Assembly (NCBI GenBank): GCA_964505975.1
Contig: CAZDLW010000056.1
Location: 1-24,316, forward strand
Length of the DNA: 24,316 bases
Direction of reading: 5' to 3'
Origin: Gp6-AA40 sp964505975
Lineage (GTDB): Bacteria > Acidobacteriota > Vicinamibacteria > Vicinamibacterales > UBA2999
Shown: piece after piece, positions 1 to 8,353 of the stretch
Position numbering within the stretch: position 1 is the first letter of the stretch
How the letters are laid out: every line of letters begins with the position of its first letter
Made by a program: the position numbers and the translations under genes
Notes under the pieces: model-generated
The model's database searches: none
What the model was told of the DNA's origin: nothing
The model's input: the letters and a program-made list of their open reading frames with translations, nothing else

Positions 1-125
1 TCTTCAGCCGTGCGCGCCTTGCGGTGCTTCTTCACGATGTTGATCCCTTCCACCTTGATGCGGCCCATCTTGGGGTACACCTGAAGGACCTTCCCTTCCT
101 TCCCCTTGTCGTCGCCGCGCATGAT
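1..125 (-). other. rplX: Ribosomal protein L24 segment fused in frame to the VWFA gene; probable chimeric junction
   Basis: Translation of the minus strand at the window edge gives MRGDDKGKEGKVL, then QVYPKMGRIKVEGINIVKKH and RKARTAE. This is the KOW core and following strands of bacterial ribosomal protein L24, about the first half of the usual 80-105 residues. It directly follows VWFA-type residues YVARAR with no stop and no start region of its own. L24 belongs in the large ribosomal protein operon and is not known as the tail of a secreted VWA protein. I infer that two unrelated sequences join near 114-126, where the text atcatgcgcgg could be shared by both. An assembly artefact at a contig end is more likely than a real fusion. 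The identification as L24 is firm; the cause of the junction is not. Confidence 0.8.
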
Positions 126-2021
126 GCGCGCCCGCGCGACGTAGTGGCCGGGCGGGAGCATATGCACCCCGACCATCCCGGTGGCCACGCGCCACGTGTC
201 TTGCCGGCCAGGCCGCAGCTGCGCCGGCAGCGTTGCCAGCGCGGGGGCATCCATGTCGGCCGCGACCTCGAACGTCACGTCGGTCCCGTCCAGCAGTGCC
301 TCGGAGGTGGAATAGAGCTCCACATACGCGGCCAGTGCATCGTCCGCGATGTGCGGCTCGACAGTGGCCTGCACGCCTTCCCCAGCGGACGGCAGGTTGC
401 CGATGACGAGATCACCCGTGGCCAGCGCCTCGCCGCGCATCTTCCATGCGCTCACCTCGCGAACGACGCTTCCCCGACGCCCTTCTTCGTCCACCACGCC
501 AAACCGCAGGGAATAGATGCCCGGATCGACCGTCGCGCTGGCGAGAAACGCCAGCGGCTCCGCAGCACTCGTGCCAGAGGGCCTGAGCGTGTGCCGGCCA
601 CTGAGGTTCGCCACGATCCGATTCTCGTCATCGACGAGCAGGAGTCCCACCAGATACGGTGCCGGCTCGGCACCGGGCTCCGCGACATCGGCGGCGATGA
701 GCAACTGGACCTTGTCCGTCGACGGATCCTGCTGCGCAAACGTCGTGACGCGCAACGGAACGCCTGTGGTCCCGAACGGCGACAGCAGGGCGTCCCGAAG
801 GTTGTCCTGCGGCGAGCGGCGGGCGTTGAGCGTGGGCGACAGCACGAATGCCTGTCGCGATCGAATGGTGACATCGCGGCGGCGCACCTCGACGTCGATT
901 CGACGGCGGTCGCCGGTGGCGTCGCCCGGTTGCTGCTCCACGCCGAGCAAATAGTAGGCGGAGAGCTCCGATGCCAGCCGGTCGAAGATCGGCTCGCCGG
1001 TTCCGACGACGCGGAACAGGGCCCCCAGCGACATTGTCGCGAGGCTTTCGAGTCCACGCGTGAGGATGCGGCGATCCTGAGTCTCCGTGGGTGGCTGCTC
1101 CGCGATGGTGACATCGGCAAGCGGCCGGTCGACCAGCAACACGTTGATGGACGTCCGCGCCATGCCGGCAAGGCTGACAATGCCGCGTAGATGGTTCTCG
1201 TCTTCGATTGCGAGCGCTTCGGAGATGAGGACGAGCGATTTGTGGCCCTCCACTCGTGCCAGGTCCTGAAGAATCCTGCGGAGACCGGCCAGAGAATCCT
1301 CGGCGTCCTGTTGAACGGCCCGGGCCATCTGATCCGCTTCCAGGATGATGTCGCGCTCGCACTGCTCGCGCGCCTGCAGGCTCAGACGCCGGCACTCCCG
1401 CTCGGAGACGGTGGCAAGCACGAGCTGGTCGCGCCGGCCGGCAATGTCCAGTGCCTCAGTGATCCCGATATTGTGCTGGTACTGGCCCCATCGCGGCTGA
1501 TGACCGATGAGCCGCTCCATGGCGAGGCGCAGGCGCAGCCGATCGCGTGTGAAGCCGAGTCGTGGCCCGGGCTCTGGGAAGGCAATGAACGACACCTGGT
1601 CCAGGGGGCTCAGGTGTTCCACGAACTGAGCAGCTGCCGTCATGATGTGGCGGATGCTGCCGGGCCTGATGTGCACCTGATCGACGGCGATGACGATCTG
1701 CCGTCCTTGTGGAGGTGACAGGTTGCTCGTATAGAACGTTTCGGTGGCGTCAGCCACCTGCCGTCGTGCAGCCTCGATGTCGTACGTCACGAGGTCGGCC
1801 GACACGACACGGCGCGGCACGCCGTCGATCCTGACGGCGAAATCCGGGGCCAGCAGATCTTCCACCGGGCGGCCGCGGCGGTCCACCACGGCGACATCGA
1901 CCGAGATCACGTCGACGCCGGTACGAAACGTCAGCTCCGGCTCCTGGTCGGAGGTCTGGGCCCAGGCGCCCGGGACGACCAGACCAGCCATGCCCATCAG
2001 GATGATGCACAGTCTCTTCAT
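1..2021 (-). CDS. VWFA-related domain protein, secreted; 3' end replaced by L24-like sequence, partial
   Basis: The minus-strand frame is open from an ATG at 2019-2021 to the window edge, about 673 codons with no stop. The start MKRLCIILMGMAGLVVPGAWAQ is a clear signal peptide ending AWAQ, so the protein is exported. The mature part opens with a beta-rich segment (VDVISVDVAVVDRRGRPV) typical of acidobacterial VWFA-related proteins (TIGR03436 type). A VWA-like core follows, with the strand GRQIVIAVDQVHI and later HKSLVLISEAL. The first metal-site motif is not a canonical DxSxS, so metal binding is uncertain. The C-terminal beta region reaches LPPGHYVARAR, a usual near-C-terminal motif of this family, and then changes abruptly into ribosomal L24 sequence. 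The gene is divergent from the MFS gene, with 61 bp between the two start codons. The function is unknown in the family. The call is sound for about 125-2021; the end is doubtful. Confidence 0.8.
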   Translation of the reverse strand, partial: MKRLCIILMGMAGLVVPGAWAQTSDQEPELTFRTGVDVISVDVAVVDRRGRPVEDLLAPDFAVRIDGVPRRVVSADLVTYDIEAARRQVADATETFYTSNLSPPQGRQIVIAVDQVHIRPGSIRHIMTAAAQFVEHLSPLDQVSFIAFPEPGPRLGFTRDRLRLRLAMERLIGHQPRWGQYQHNIGITEALDIAGRRDQLVLATVSERECRRLSLQAREQCERDIILEADQMARAVQQDAEDSLAGLRRILQDLARVEGHKSLVLISEALAIEDENHLRGIVSLAGMARTSINVLLVDRPLADVTIAEQPPTETQDRRILTRGLESLATMSLGALFRVVGTGEPIFDRLASELSAYYLLGVEQQPGDATGDRRRIDVEVRRRDVTIRSRQAFVLSPTLNARRSPQDNLRDALLSPFGTTGVPLRVTTFAQQDPSTDKVQLLIAADVAEPGAEPAPYLVGLLLVDDENRIVANLSGRHTLRPSGTSAAEPLAFLASATVDPGIYSLRFGVVDEEGRRGSVVREVSAWKMRGEALATGDLVIGNLPSAGEGVQATVEPHIADDALAAYVELYSTSEALLDGTDVTFEVAADMDAPALATLPAQLRPGRQDTWRVATGMVGVHMLPPGHYVARARIMRGDDKGKEGKVLQVYPKMGRIKVEGINIVKKHRKARTAE

Positions 2022-2082
2022 CGGCACACCCCGCCCGGATGGTAGTGCGAACGGCGGCACCCAGAAAAGGGAAAATACAGTC

Positions 2083-3375
2083 ATGCGCTCTGCCCGGTCC
2101 GACACCGGCACACGTCGCGATGCCGAACTCATCGGGCTCGTCGGCCTGGCTCACGGTACCTCGCACTTCTTTCACTTGATGCTGCCGCCACTTTTCCCGT
2201 GGCTCATGAAGGACTTCGACCTCAGCTACACGGACGTGGGGCTCCTGACGACGACGTTTTTCGTCATCAGTGGCGTCGGGCAAGCGCTCGCTGGATTCAT
2301 CGTGGACCGGATTGGCGCCGAGCGCGTGCTCTTCTTCGGCATCGGGGCGCTGGCGCTCTCGGGGATCGTCCTGGGGCTGTCGAACAGCTATCCGATGCTG
2401 CTGCTGACGGCCGCAGTTGCCGGAGTGGGCAACAGCATTTTCCATCCCGCGGACTTCACGTTGCTCAACCAGCGGGTGACGCACTCGCGGCTCGGACACG
2501 CGTTCTCCGTCCATGGGTTGTCCGGGAGCCTGGGGTGGGCGGCCGCGCCGGTCTTCATGGCGGGCACGGCCAGCCTCGCCGGGTGGCACGCGGCAGGTCT
2601 CGCAGCGGCCACGGTTGGGGCCGTCGTCTGGACACTCCTGTGGACGCGCCGGAGGGCCCTGGCCCCCGCAGCGGACGAGATAGTGGTCTCGCACGCACGG
2701 AGCGACGATCCTGCACCCACCACCCAGTTGGCCTTCCTGTCATCCGGCGCCGTCTGGCTGTGTTTTGGTTTCTTCTTCCTGACCACAGCCGCCTTCGGCA
2801 TTCTTCAGAATTACGCGCCGGCAATTCTGAGCGAGGTGTACGGCGTATCGCTCGTGTTCGCGAGCGGCGGGTTGACAGCGTACCTCCTCGGCAGCGGTGC
2901 GGGGATGGTGGCGGGCGGGTTTCTCGCTCCCCGCGGCGATCGCGTCGTGGCCGCTGCGCTCGGGTTCGCAGCCGTCATGGCGATGCTGCTGGCGTCGGGG
3001 GCCATGGCACCGCTGACGTTATGGCCGCTCATGGCCGCCCTGGGATTTGGTGTCGGTGTGGCCGGGCCCGCACGGGATTTGCTGGTCCGCCGTGCCGCAA
3101 CGAGCCGTTTTGGCAAGACCTCGTTCGGGCGCGTCTATGGTTTCGTGTACTCGGGGTTGGACACCGGACTTGCGGTGTCTCCCGTGCTCTTCGGACCGCT
3201 GCTCGATGCGGGCCGCTTCGGGGACGCGCTGACAGCCGTCGCGCTGCTGCAGGTGGCGTCCCTGTTCACCGCAATCCGGGTCGGCAGCACGGCGCGCGGC
3301 GCCGCACCGGCGCCGCAACCGTACACCGCCTCAAACCCCGTACAGCTCGGGAATCCACGCGAGCCCCAGCTCTGA
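2083..3375 (+). CDS. MFS transporter, fosmidomycin-resistance (Fsr)-like
   Basis: This 430-residue inner-membrane protein has the alternating hydrophobic segments of a 12-helix major facilitator. The N-terminal helix begins GLAHGTSHFFHLMLPPLFPWL, and the loop after helix 2 carries a motif-A-like DRIGAERV. GNSIFHPADFTLLNQRV follows in the first half, a pattern seen in Fsr-like and related drug or metabolite exporters. A polar loop near residues 195-215 separates two six-helix halves. I chose ATG 2083 because the open frame upstream (from 1744) lies antisense to the VWFA gene and gives non-membrane, composition-biased sequence. The substrate cannot be told from sequence. The last 45 bases overlap the 3' end of the opposite-strand hydro-lyase gene. 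The divergent spacing from the VWFA gene implies separate promoters in the 61-bp gap. Confidence 0.85.
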   Translation: MRSARSDTGTRRDAELIGLVGLAHGTSHFFHLMLPPLFPWLMKDFDLSYTDVGLLTTTFFVISGVGQALAGFIVDRIGAERVLFFGIGALALSGIVLGLSNSYPMLLLTAAVAGVGNSIFHPADFTLLNQRVTHSRLGHAFSVHGLSGSLGWAAAPVFMAGTASLAGWHAAGLAAATVGAVVWTLLWTRRRALAPAADEIVVSHARSDDPAPTTQLAFLSSGAVWLCFGFFFLTTAAFGILQNYAPAILSEVYGVSLVFASGGLTAYLLGSGAGMVAGGFLAPRGDRVVAAALGFAAVMAMLLASGAMAPLTLWPLMAALGFGVGVAGPARDLLVRRAATSRFGKTSFGRVYGFVYSGLDTGLAVSPVLFGPLLDAGRFGDALTAVALLQVASLFTAIRVGSTARGAAPAPQPYTASNPVQLGNPREPQL

Positions 3376-5397
3376 CGGCGGGGCCATATACCCGACCAGC
3401 GCGGATGCCGCCACGACTGCGGGACTGGCAAGGTACCCTTCGCCGCCGACGCCCATCCGGTTCTGCCAGTTCCGATTGAACGACGTGATCGCGCGCTCGC
3501 CGCGCTGCAGGGCGTCCGGTCCTTGTCCAAAGCACGGCCCGCACCAGGACTGCCGAATCTCGCCGCCTGCCGATCGAAACACGTCGGCAATGGACTCGCC
3601 GTTCAACCTCGGGTCGGGCCGCTCGATCTGACGCCGCACGCCTCCCGAGCCCGGAAACACCACCAGCGGGCGCGCGGTGCGCGTCGTGCCCGCCGCGCGC
3701 GCGTTGTGCAGCACCAGGGCGGCCTGGAGCAGATCGTCGTAACTGCCATTCGTACAGGAGCCAATGAGCGCCTTGTCGAACGACAGTCGCTCGCGAGCCA
3801 CCTCTTCGGCGGGAAACGCATTGCCCGGACTGAAGGGTTTGGCAATCATCGGACGGACGTCGCTCAGGGACAGCTCCTCGTCGATTTCGAACGACGCGTT
3901 CGCGCCGGGAGCCACACACGGGTACTGGAACCCGGCCTCGACACCGGATCTGCCAGGACCCTTGGCCGCATACCACGCCTCCGTGACGGCATCGGCGGCG
4001 AAGATCCCGTTCTGCGCCTCCGCTTCGGCCATCATGTTTGCAATCGTGTTGCGGTAGGCAATGGGAAGCTGACGGTTCGCATCCACCAGTTCCACTGACA
4101 TGCCCTGGGCCTGTGCCGCCCCCCATCGCCGCAGCAACTCGAGCACGATGTCCTTGCCGCTGGCCCATGGTTGGAGCACACCGGTGAACACAACGCGTCG
4201 CGGCCGCGCGAGCGTGAAGTAGATGTAGCCGGTCGCCCATCCAAAACCAAGTGTCGTGGACCCCACGCCAATGCCCACGGCACCGTAGGCACCGTAGGCT
4301 CGGCTGTGCGAGTCGGCGCCCGGAATGAACTGTCCCGGCAGGACCAGGCCCTGCTCCGGAAAGTAGAAGTGAAAGATGCCGTCGCCCGGTGTCGCGTAGT
4401 AGGGCGTGGCCAGCCCATGTTCGAGCGCGAACGCGCGCCCGATGTTCGTTTGCCGCTCGTCGTCCGCCCGTCCAGTGAACACGAAATGGTCGTTGGCGAT
4501 GGCGGCCTGTCGGGGATGGAGCGTGCCTCTGGTGATGGTGTTGAACGTGTGGATGGCGAACGGGGCGGTCCCATCGGAGGCGGGAAGGAGGTCTGCGAAC
4601 ACGCGCAGCGTATCGCCGGGCTTCAACGCGCGCCGATCCTTGTCCACCCGATGGGCCCAGACGATCTGTTCGGTGGTGGTCATGTGACGGGCGATCGATT
4701 CGTCCGGGAACTCGACGACTGGCTGCCGCTCGACGGATGCGCGGAGCTCGCGCAGGCCGACCGCGACAATGCCACCACTCCTGCAAATGTCTTCCTCCTT
4801 GGCCGTGAGGGGGATCGGGTCGTACGACTTGCCCTGTGTGACATTGGTCAAGCGCCGCGACACCGGATCGAACGTGAGCTCGTCGCCGTCCTGGACGTCT
4901 GCAACCGCTTCCGGGCTCTGCGCGACGTGAAGGCCAAGGTTCAGTGCGTTACGCCGGAAGATATCGCCCATGTTGCGGCCACAGACGATGACCAACTCCA
5001 GACCAGCCTCCTCGGCGATCCCCTTCAACCCGGCCGGGCTCATCTCGCGCGACGACCCGATCGCGAAGCGGTCTCCCGCGATGAGGAAGGTCTCCCCGCG
5101 GTGCACACGGGCGCGGAAGTCCGGCATGAGGTACCGGAAGGCTCCCGCCTTCCACCGCTCGTCGAGCGTCTCGAGACTCTCCGACACGCAGTCGGCTGCA
5201 GGGGTGATCTGATCCGTATCGATCGCGTCGAGCTTCTTCCCCGCGCCTGGGCTGGCCAGATTGCGGTCCCAGAAGATGAGCGCCCGCCCCCGGACGAGCC
5301 GGGTGGCCTCGGTACCACTCGAGCTGTCGGGGTCGCCGCCGGGCAGATGCTCGGGTTCGATGCCCGGTTTCAGCGCCGCCGGCTTGATGGTGTGCAT
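3331..5397 (-). CDS. Aconitase-superfamily hydro-lyase with small domain preceding large domain
   Basis: The protein has 688 residues. Residues about 35-215 are a LeuD/aconitase swivel domain (YLMPDFRARV at 89-98, GSSREMSPAG at 114-123, then RNMGDIFRRNALNLG). Residues about 240-680 are the LeuC/aconitase catalytic part. The three [4Fe-4S] ligands are present: Cys548 in IGSCTNGSYDD, and Cys619 and Cys622 in WCGPCFGQ. The catalytic DSH lies in PGADSHSRAYGAYG (359-372), and SFNRNWQNRMG matches the arginine-bearing substrate motif. The enzyme should carry out a dehydration/rehydration of a hydroxy-di- or tricarboxylate. Fungal Leu1 and AcnA have the small domain last; AcnB has it before the catalytic domains but with an extra HEAT-like domain, absent here. 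No leu genes or citrate-cycle genes lie nearby, so aconitate, isopropylmalate, homoaconitate or another substrate cannot be chosen. It starts at ATG 5395-5397. Confidence 0.88.
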   Translation of the reverse strand: MHTIKPAALKPGIEPEHLPGGDPDSSSGTEATRLVRGRALIFWDRNLASPGAGKKLDAIDTDQITPAADCVSESLETLDERWKAGAFRYLMPDFRARVHRGETFLIAGDRFAIGSSREMSPAGLKGIAEEAGLELVIVCGRNMGDIFRRNALNLGLHVAQSPEAVADVQDGDELTFDPVSRRLTNVTQGKSYDPIPLTAKEEDICRSGGIVAVGLRELRASVERQPVVEFPDESIARHMTTTEQIVWAHRVDKDRRALKPGDTLRVFADLLPASDGTAPFAIHTFNTITRGTLHPRQAAIANDHFVFTGRADDERQTNIGRAFALEHGLATPYYATPGDGIFHFYFPEQGLVLPGQFIPGADSHSRAYGAYGAVGIGVGSTTLGFGWATGYIYFTLARPRRVVFTGVLQPWASGKDIVLELLRRWGAAQAQGMSVELVDANRQLPIAYRNTIANMMAEAEAQNGIFAADAVTEAWYAAKGPGRSGVEAGFQYPCVAPGANASFEIDEELSLSDVRPMIAKPFSPGNAFPAEEVARERLSFDKALIGSCTNGSYDDLLQAALVLHNARAAGTTRTARPLVVFPGSGGVRRQIERPDPRLNGESIADVFRSAGGEIRQSWCGPCFGQGPDALQRGERAITSFNRNWQNRMGVGGEGYLASPAVVAASALVGYMAPPSELGLAWIPELYGV

Positions 5398-5498
5398 TCA
5401 ATTAACCGTACCACTTCAGCAAACGTTTATGGGTTGGCCCCGCCCCCATTCTCGGGGCCGCGGTCTGCCAGTGCCGGATCAGCTGTGTTACATCGGTC

Positions 5499-5507
5499 TG
5501 CTATGAT
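5499..5507 (+). promoter_or_regulatory. Candidate extended -10 promoter for the polyphosphate kinase gene
   Basis: TGC followed by TATGAT at 5502-5507 fits an extended -10 element (TGN-TATAAT, five of six matches). Transcription would start near 5514, about 27 bases before the ATG at 5541. No good -35 hexamer is visible 16-18 bases upstream, as is usual for extended -10 promoters. No strong Shine-Dalgarno precedes the ATG. Confidence 0.35.
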
Positions 5508-5540
5508 CGAAAGCTCGCAGCAACAACGGCTGTTTTGGCC

Positions 5541-7715
5541 ATGAACACCCCTCGAGACACGGCGGCCGAGCGCCGCCGGCACCTTGACCGGCGTCGGCGT
5601 CGTCTCCCAGCGCCGGGTACTGCGCTTCGCGTCCTGCCGCCACGCGAGATCGACCCCTCGGACCTCAAGAATCCCGCGCTGTACATCAATCGGGAGCTGA
5701 GCTGGCTCGAGTTCAACGAGCGCGTCCTGACCCAGGCCAGAGACCAGGCCCATCCTCTGCTCGAGCGCGTGAAATTCCTGGCCATCACCGCCACGAATCT
5801 CGATGAATTCTTCATGATTCGGGTGTCGACGACGCTCAAGAACCTGCGGGAAGGCATCGAGAACGTGGCGCCCGACGGCTACAACACCGAGCAGCAGCTC
5901 GAGGCGATGCGGACGCGCGCCCACCGGATGCTGGCGGATCTGCCGGCCTGCTGGCTGGAACTGCGAAGTCTGCTGGAAGCCGAGCGCATCACTCTGCTCG
6001 AGCCGCACGCATGGACGCCGGAGCTTCGGGAGCACCTGGCCACGCACTTCTCACGCGAGATCTGCCCGCTGCTCACACCGCTGGCGTTCGACCCGGGCCA
6101 CCCCTTCCCGTTCATCTCCAACCTGAGCAAGAATTTCGCCGTCGTGGTCCGTCACGGCGGGCGCACCAAGTTCGCGCGGGTGAAAGTGCCGGACGTCCTG
6201 CCGAGGTTCGTTCCCGTCCCCGAGCCGCTCGCGCCGGGGCCCGGCCTGACCTTCGTGTTCCTCGAAGATGTCATCCGTGCGAACGTTCAGGAGCTGTTTC
6301 CCGGCACGCAGGTCAAGGGTGCGCACCTCTTCCGCATTGTCCGCGACGCCGACCTGGAAATTGAGGAGGACGAAGCGGACGATCTGCTCGAAAGCGTAGA
6401 CCGCAGCCTCAAGCAGCTCCGCCGCGGGGCCATCGCCCTGCTCCACGTCGAGGCGGGCATGCCCGCGCGCATTCTCAACATCCTCGTCGAGAACTTCGAG
6501 GTGACCGACGACGTAGTCGTGCGTACGCCGGAGCGAATGGGCTTCGGTGACTGGATGCAACTGACGCTCGCGCATCGGCCCGATCTGAAGGATCCACCGT
6601 TTTCGCCTCGCACGCTCTGGCGATCCGACGAGGATCCCGAGGTCATCTTCGATCAGCTGCGGTATCAGGATCAGCTGGTCCACCACCCGTTCGATTCGTT
6701 CACGTCGGTCGAGGCCTTCCTGCGCGCCGCGGTGAAGGACCCGCACGTGGTCGCCATCAAGATGACGCTCTACCGGATTGGGGCGAACTCGCCTCTCGTG
6801 GACCTGCTGATCGAGGCGGCCGAGGGAGGCAAGCAGGTGGCCGTGCTCGTGGAGCTGAAGGCACGATTCGACGAACGGAACAACATCCTCTGGGCGAAAC
6901 GGCTCGAAGCCCATGGTATTCACGTGGTGTACGGATTCGCCGATCTGAAGACGCACGCGAAGCTCTGCCTCGTGGTGCGGCAGGAACCGGACGGGATTCA
7001 GCGATACGTGCACACGGCAACCGGGAACTACAACGCCGTGACCGCAAAGGTCTATACCGACATCGGGCTCTTCACCGCAGATCCTGAGATCGTCGCCGAC
7101 GTCTCGGACGTGTTCAACTATCTCACCGGCTACTCCAGCCAGAAGGAGTTCCGCGCGCTGCTCGTGGCACCCGTCCAGCTTCGCACCAAGCTCACGGAGC
7201 TGATCGACCGCGAAGCGGGACACGCGCGGGCCGGCAGACCGGCGCGCATCGTCATCAAAGTCAATGCGCTCACCGACGACCAGATGATTCGCGTGCTCTA
7301 TCGTGCGTCGCAAGCTGGCGTCTCGATGGACCTCGTCGTGCGCGGGATCTGCAGCCTCCGGCCGGGCATCCCCGGCGTGAGCGAGCACATCCGCGTACGG
7401 TCCGTCGTCGGCCGTTTCCTCGAACACTCGCGCATCTTCTGGTTCCGGAGCGGCGGACAGGACGAGGTCTACATCGGGAGCGCCGACCTGATGGAGCGAA
7501 ACCTCGATCGAAGGGTGGAAACGCTGACGCCCGTCCGCGACCCAGACCTCCTGGCCCATCTCCGTGACGTGGTCCTGCAGGCCTACCTGCAGGACACCGA
7601 TCGGGCCATGACGCTCGACTCGACCGGGCGATACGAACGACCACAGCCTGAACCCGAACGGCTCAACGCACAGCAGGTGTTGTTACGGCACTATACGGAG
7701 CTGGCAAACGACTGA
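5541..7715 (+). CDS. ppk1: Polyphosphate kinase 1
   Basis: PPK1 reversibly transfers the terminal phosphate of ATP to polyphosphate. The 724-residue length fits the family. The N-terminal domain begins NPALYINRELSWLEFNERVL and continues KFLAITATNLDEFFMIRV, both hallmark PPK1 segments. The two catalytic histidines, equivalent to E. coli H435 and H592, are in DLKTHAKLCLVV (His472) and GRFLEHSRIFWF (His629). They are 157 residues apart, as in E. coli. The phosphohistidine-domain motif usually written HxGTGNY reads HTATGNYN here, a small departure. SADLMERNLDRRVE near the C-terminus is also standard. I chose ATG 5541; a TTG two codons earlier (5535) is possible. The gene stands alone between divergent and convergent neighbours. 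Exopolyphosphatase and phosphate-transport genes, frequent partners, are not in the window. Confidence 0.97.
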   Translation: MNTPRDTAAERRRHLDRRRRRLPAPGTALRVLPPREIDPSDLKNPALYINRELSWLEFNERVLTQARDQAHPLLERVKFLAITATNLDEFFMIRVSTTLKNLREGIENVAPDGYNTEQQLEAMRTRAHRMLADLPACWLELRSLLEAERITLLEPHAWTPELREHLATHFSREICPLLTPLAFDPGHPFPFISNLSKNFAVVVRHGGRTKFARVKVPDVLPRFVPVPEPLAPGPGLTFVFLEDVIRANVQELFPGTQVKGAHLFRIVRDADLEIEEDEADDLLESVDRSLKQLRRGAIALLHVEAGMPARILNILVENFEVTDDVVVRTPERMGFGDWMQLTLAHRPDLKDPPFSPRTLWRSDEDPEVIFDQLRYQDQLVHHPFDSFTSVEAFLRAAVKDPHVVAIKMTLYRIGANSPLVDLLIEAAEGGKQVAVLVELKARFDERNNILWAKRLEAHGIHVVYGFADLKTHAKLCLVVRQEPDGIQRYVHTATGNYNAVTAKVYTDIGLFTADPEIVADVSDVFNYLTGYSSQKEFRALLVAPVQLRTKLTELIDREAGHARAGRPARIVIKVNALTDDQMIRVLYRASQAGVSMDLVVRGICSLRPGIPGVSEHIRVRSVVGRFLEHSRIFWFRSGGQDEVYIGSADLMERNLDRRVETLTPVRDPDLLAHLRDVVLQAYLQDTDRAMTLDSTGRYERPQPEPERLNAQQVLLRHYTELAND

Positions 7716-7772
7716 CGTCGTGTGCGAGAGCGTCAGGTACGCGGTGAAGCTCCCGACTAAGACGAAACTCCT

Positions 7773-7821
7773 CCACGCCTGGCGAGGCGCCTCCGCGTGG
7801 GGCCGCCTGAAAGGCGGCCCC
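7773..7821. terminator. Tandem hairpins downstream of ppk1, possible terminator or palindromic repeat
   Basis: A perfect 9-bp stem, ggggccgcc (7799-7807) and ggcggcccc (7813-7821), encloses a 5-base loop. Just before it, ccacgc (7773-7778) pairs with gcgtgg (7795-7800), so the two stems share two bases and may be alternatives. No T-run follows on either strand, so a standard intrinsic terminator is not proven. Position between ppk1 and an opposite-strand gene fits a bidirectional stop or an interspersed GC-rich palindrome. The remaining gap sequence (7716-7938) holds no convincing gene. Confidence 0.45.
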
Positions 7822-7938
7822 TACGACTGAGGTTTCGTGCCCATGTGGAGTGACGCGTTCTGTGCCTGTGTTACGGACGGCCAGACCCGCTCCGGTCCTC
7901 GGCCCATCGGAGGTACGACGGCCGGGCCGCCCGGTCGG

Positions 7939-8166
7939 TCACGCAAAGAGCCACCAGAGCCCGCTTGCCCCACCCAGTGCGACTATGACCCCCACCGGTG
8001 GAAAGGCCACACAGGCCACCACTATTAGCAGTAGCATTGTCGCGACGAACGCCAGAGGCCCGAGGGGCCACAGCAGTGCCAGCGTCAGCCGGACCAGCAG
8101 CCGGGTGTCGGCGAAGACGAGACCCAGAATCACGCCAACGGCGTAGATCGACAGGACAATGCTCAC
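7939..8166 (-). CDS. Small hydrophobic membrane protein, hypothetical
   Basis: This 75-residue protein is almost entirely hydrophobic, with two or three predicted membrane segments (about residues 3-20, 25-52 and 55-73) and one charged patch (ADTRLLVR). It starts with GTG at 8164-8166; gggag sits directly before it, closer than an ideal ribosome site. No stop interrupts the membrane-like sequence, and the opposite frames look like shadows rich in Arg and Pro. I do not recognise a family. It is convergent with ppk1 and divergent from the TonB-dependent receptor. It could be a small inner-membrane protein of unknown role; a chance open frame is less likely given the consistent hydrophobicity. 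Confidence 0.6.
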   Translation of the reverse strand: MSIVLSIYAVGVILGLVFADTRLLVRLTLALLWPLGPLAFVATMLLLIVVACVAFPPVGVIVALGGASGLWWLFA

Positions 8167-8353
8167 TCCCGCATGGTAACAGTCGGGCTTTTTTTCGGGC
8201 CGGCCATATGCTGTCAGGGGTCACATCCGATAAGACGACACGGGGCGTGTGAACATGGCGTGCCACGCTACCTCTGCAACAACGACGCGACGCGCGCAAA
8301 CCCGGCCGGTGGACGACACCCAGTCCCGTCGGTGCGTACGCGAAGGAGCACCA

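Noticed and set aside
24..1190. Long plus-strand open frame (388 codons)
   Set aside because: It is antisense to the VWFA gene, rich in His, Arg and Gly, without a recognisable motif; a shadow of a high-GC coding strand.
1744..2082. N-terminal extension of the MFS frame
   Set aside because: It overlaps the VWFA gene antisense and adds non-membrane sequence; the transporter homology begins after ATG 2083.
3266..4786. Minus-strand open frame of 506 codons beside the hydro-lyase frame
   Set aside because: It is Arg-rich with no motif, while the overlapping frame encodes a complete aconitase-superfamily enzyme.
8168..8195. Intrinsic terminator ending in the T-run at 8189-8195
   Set aside because: Only a 4-bp stem (cccg/cggg) with a long loop precedes the T-run, and no plus-strand gene ends there.
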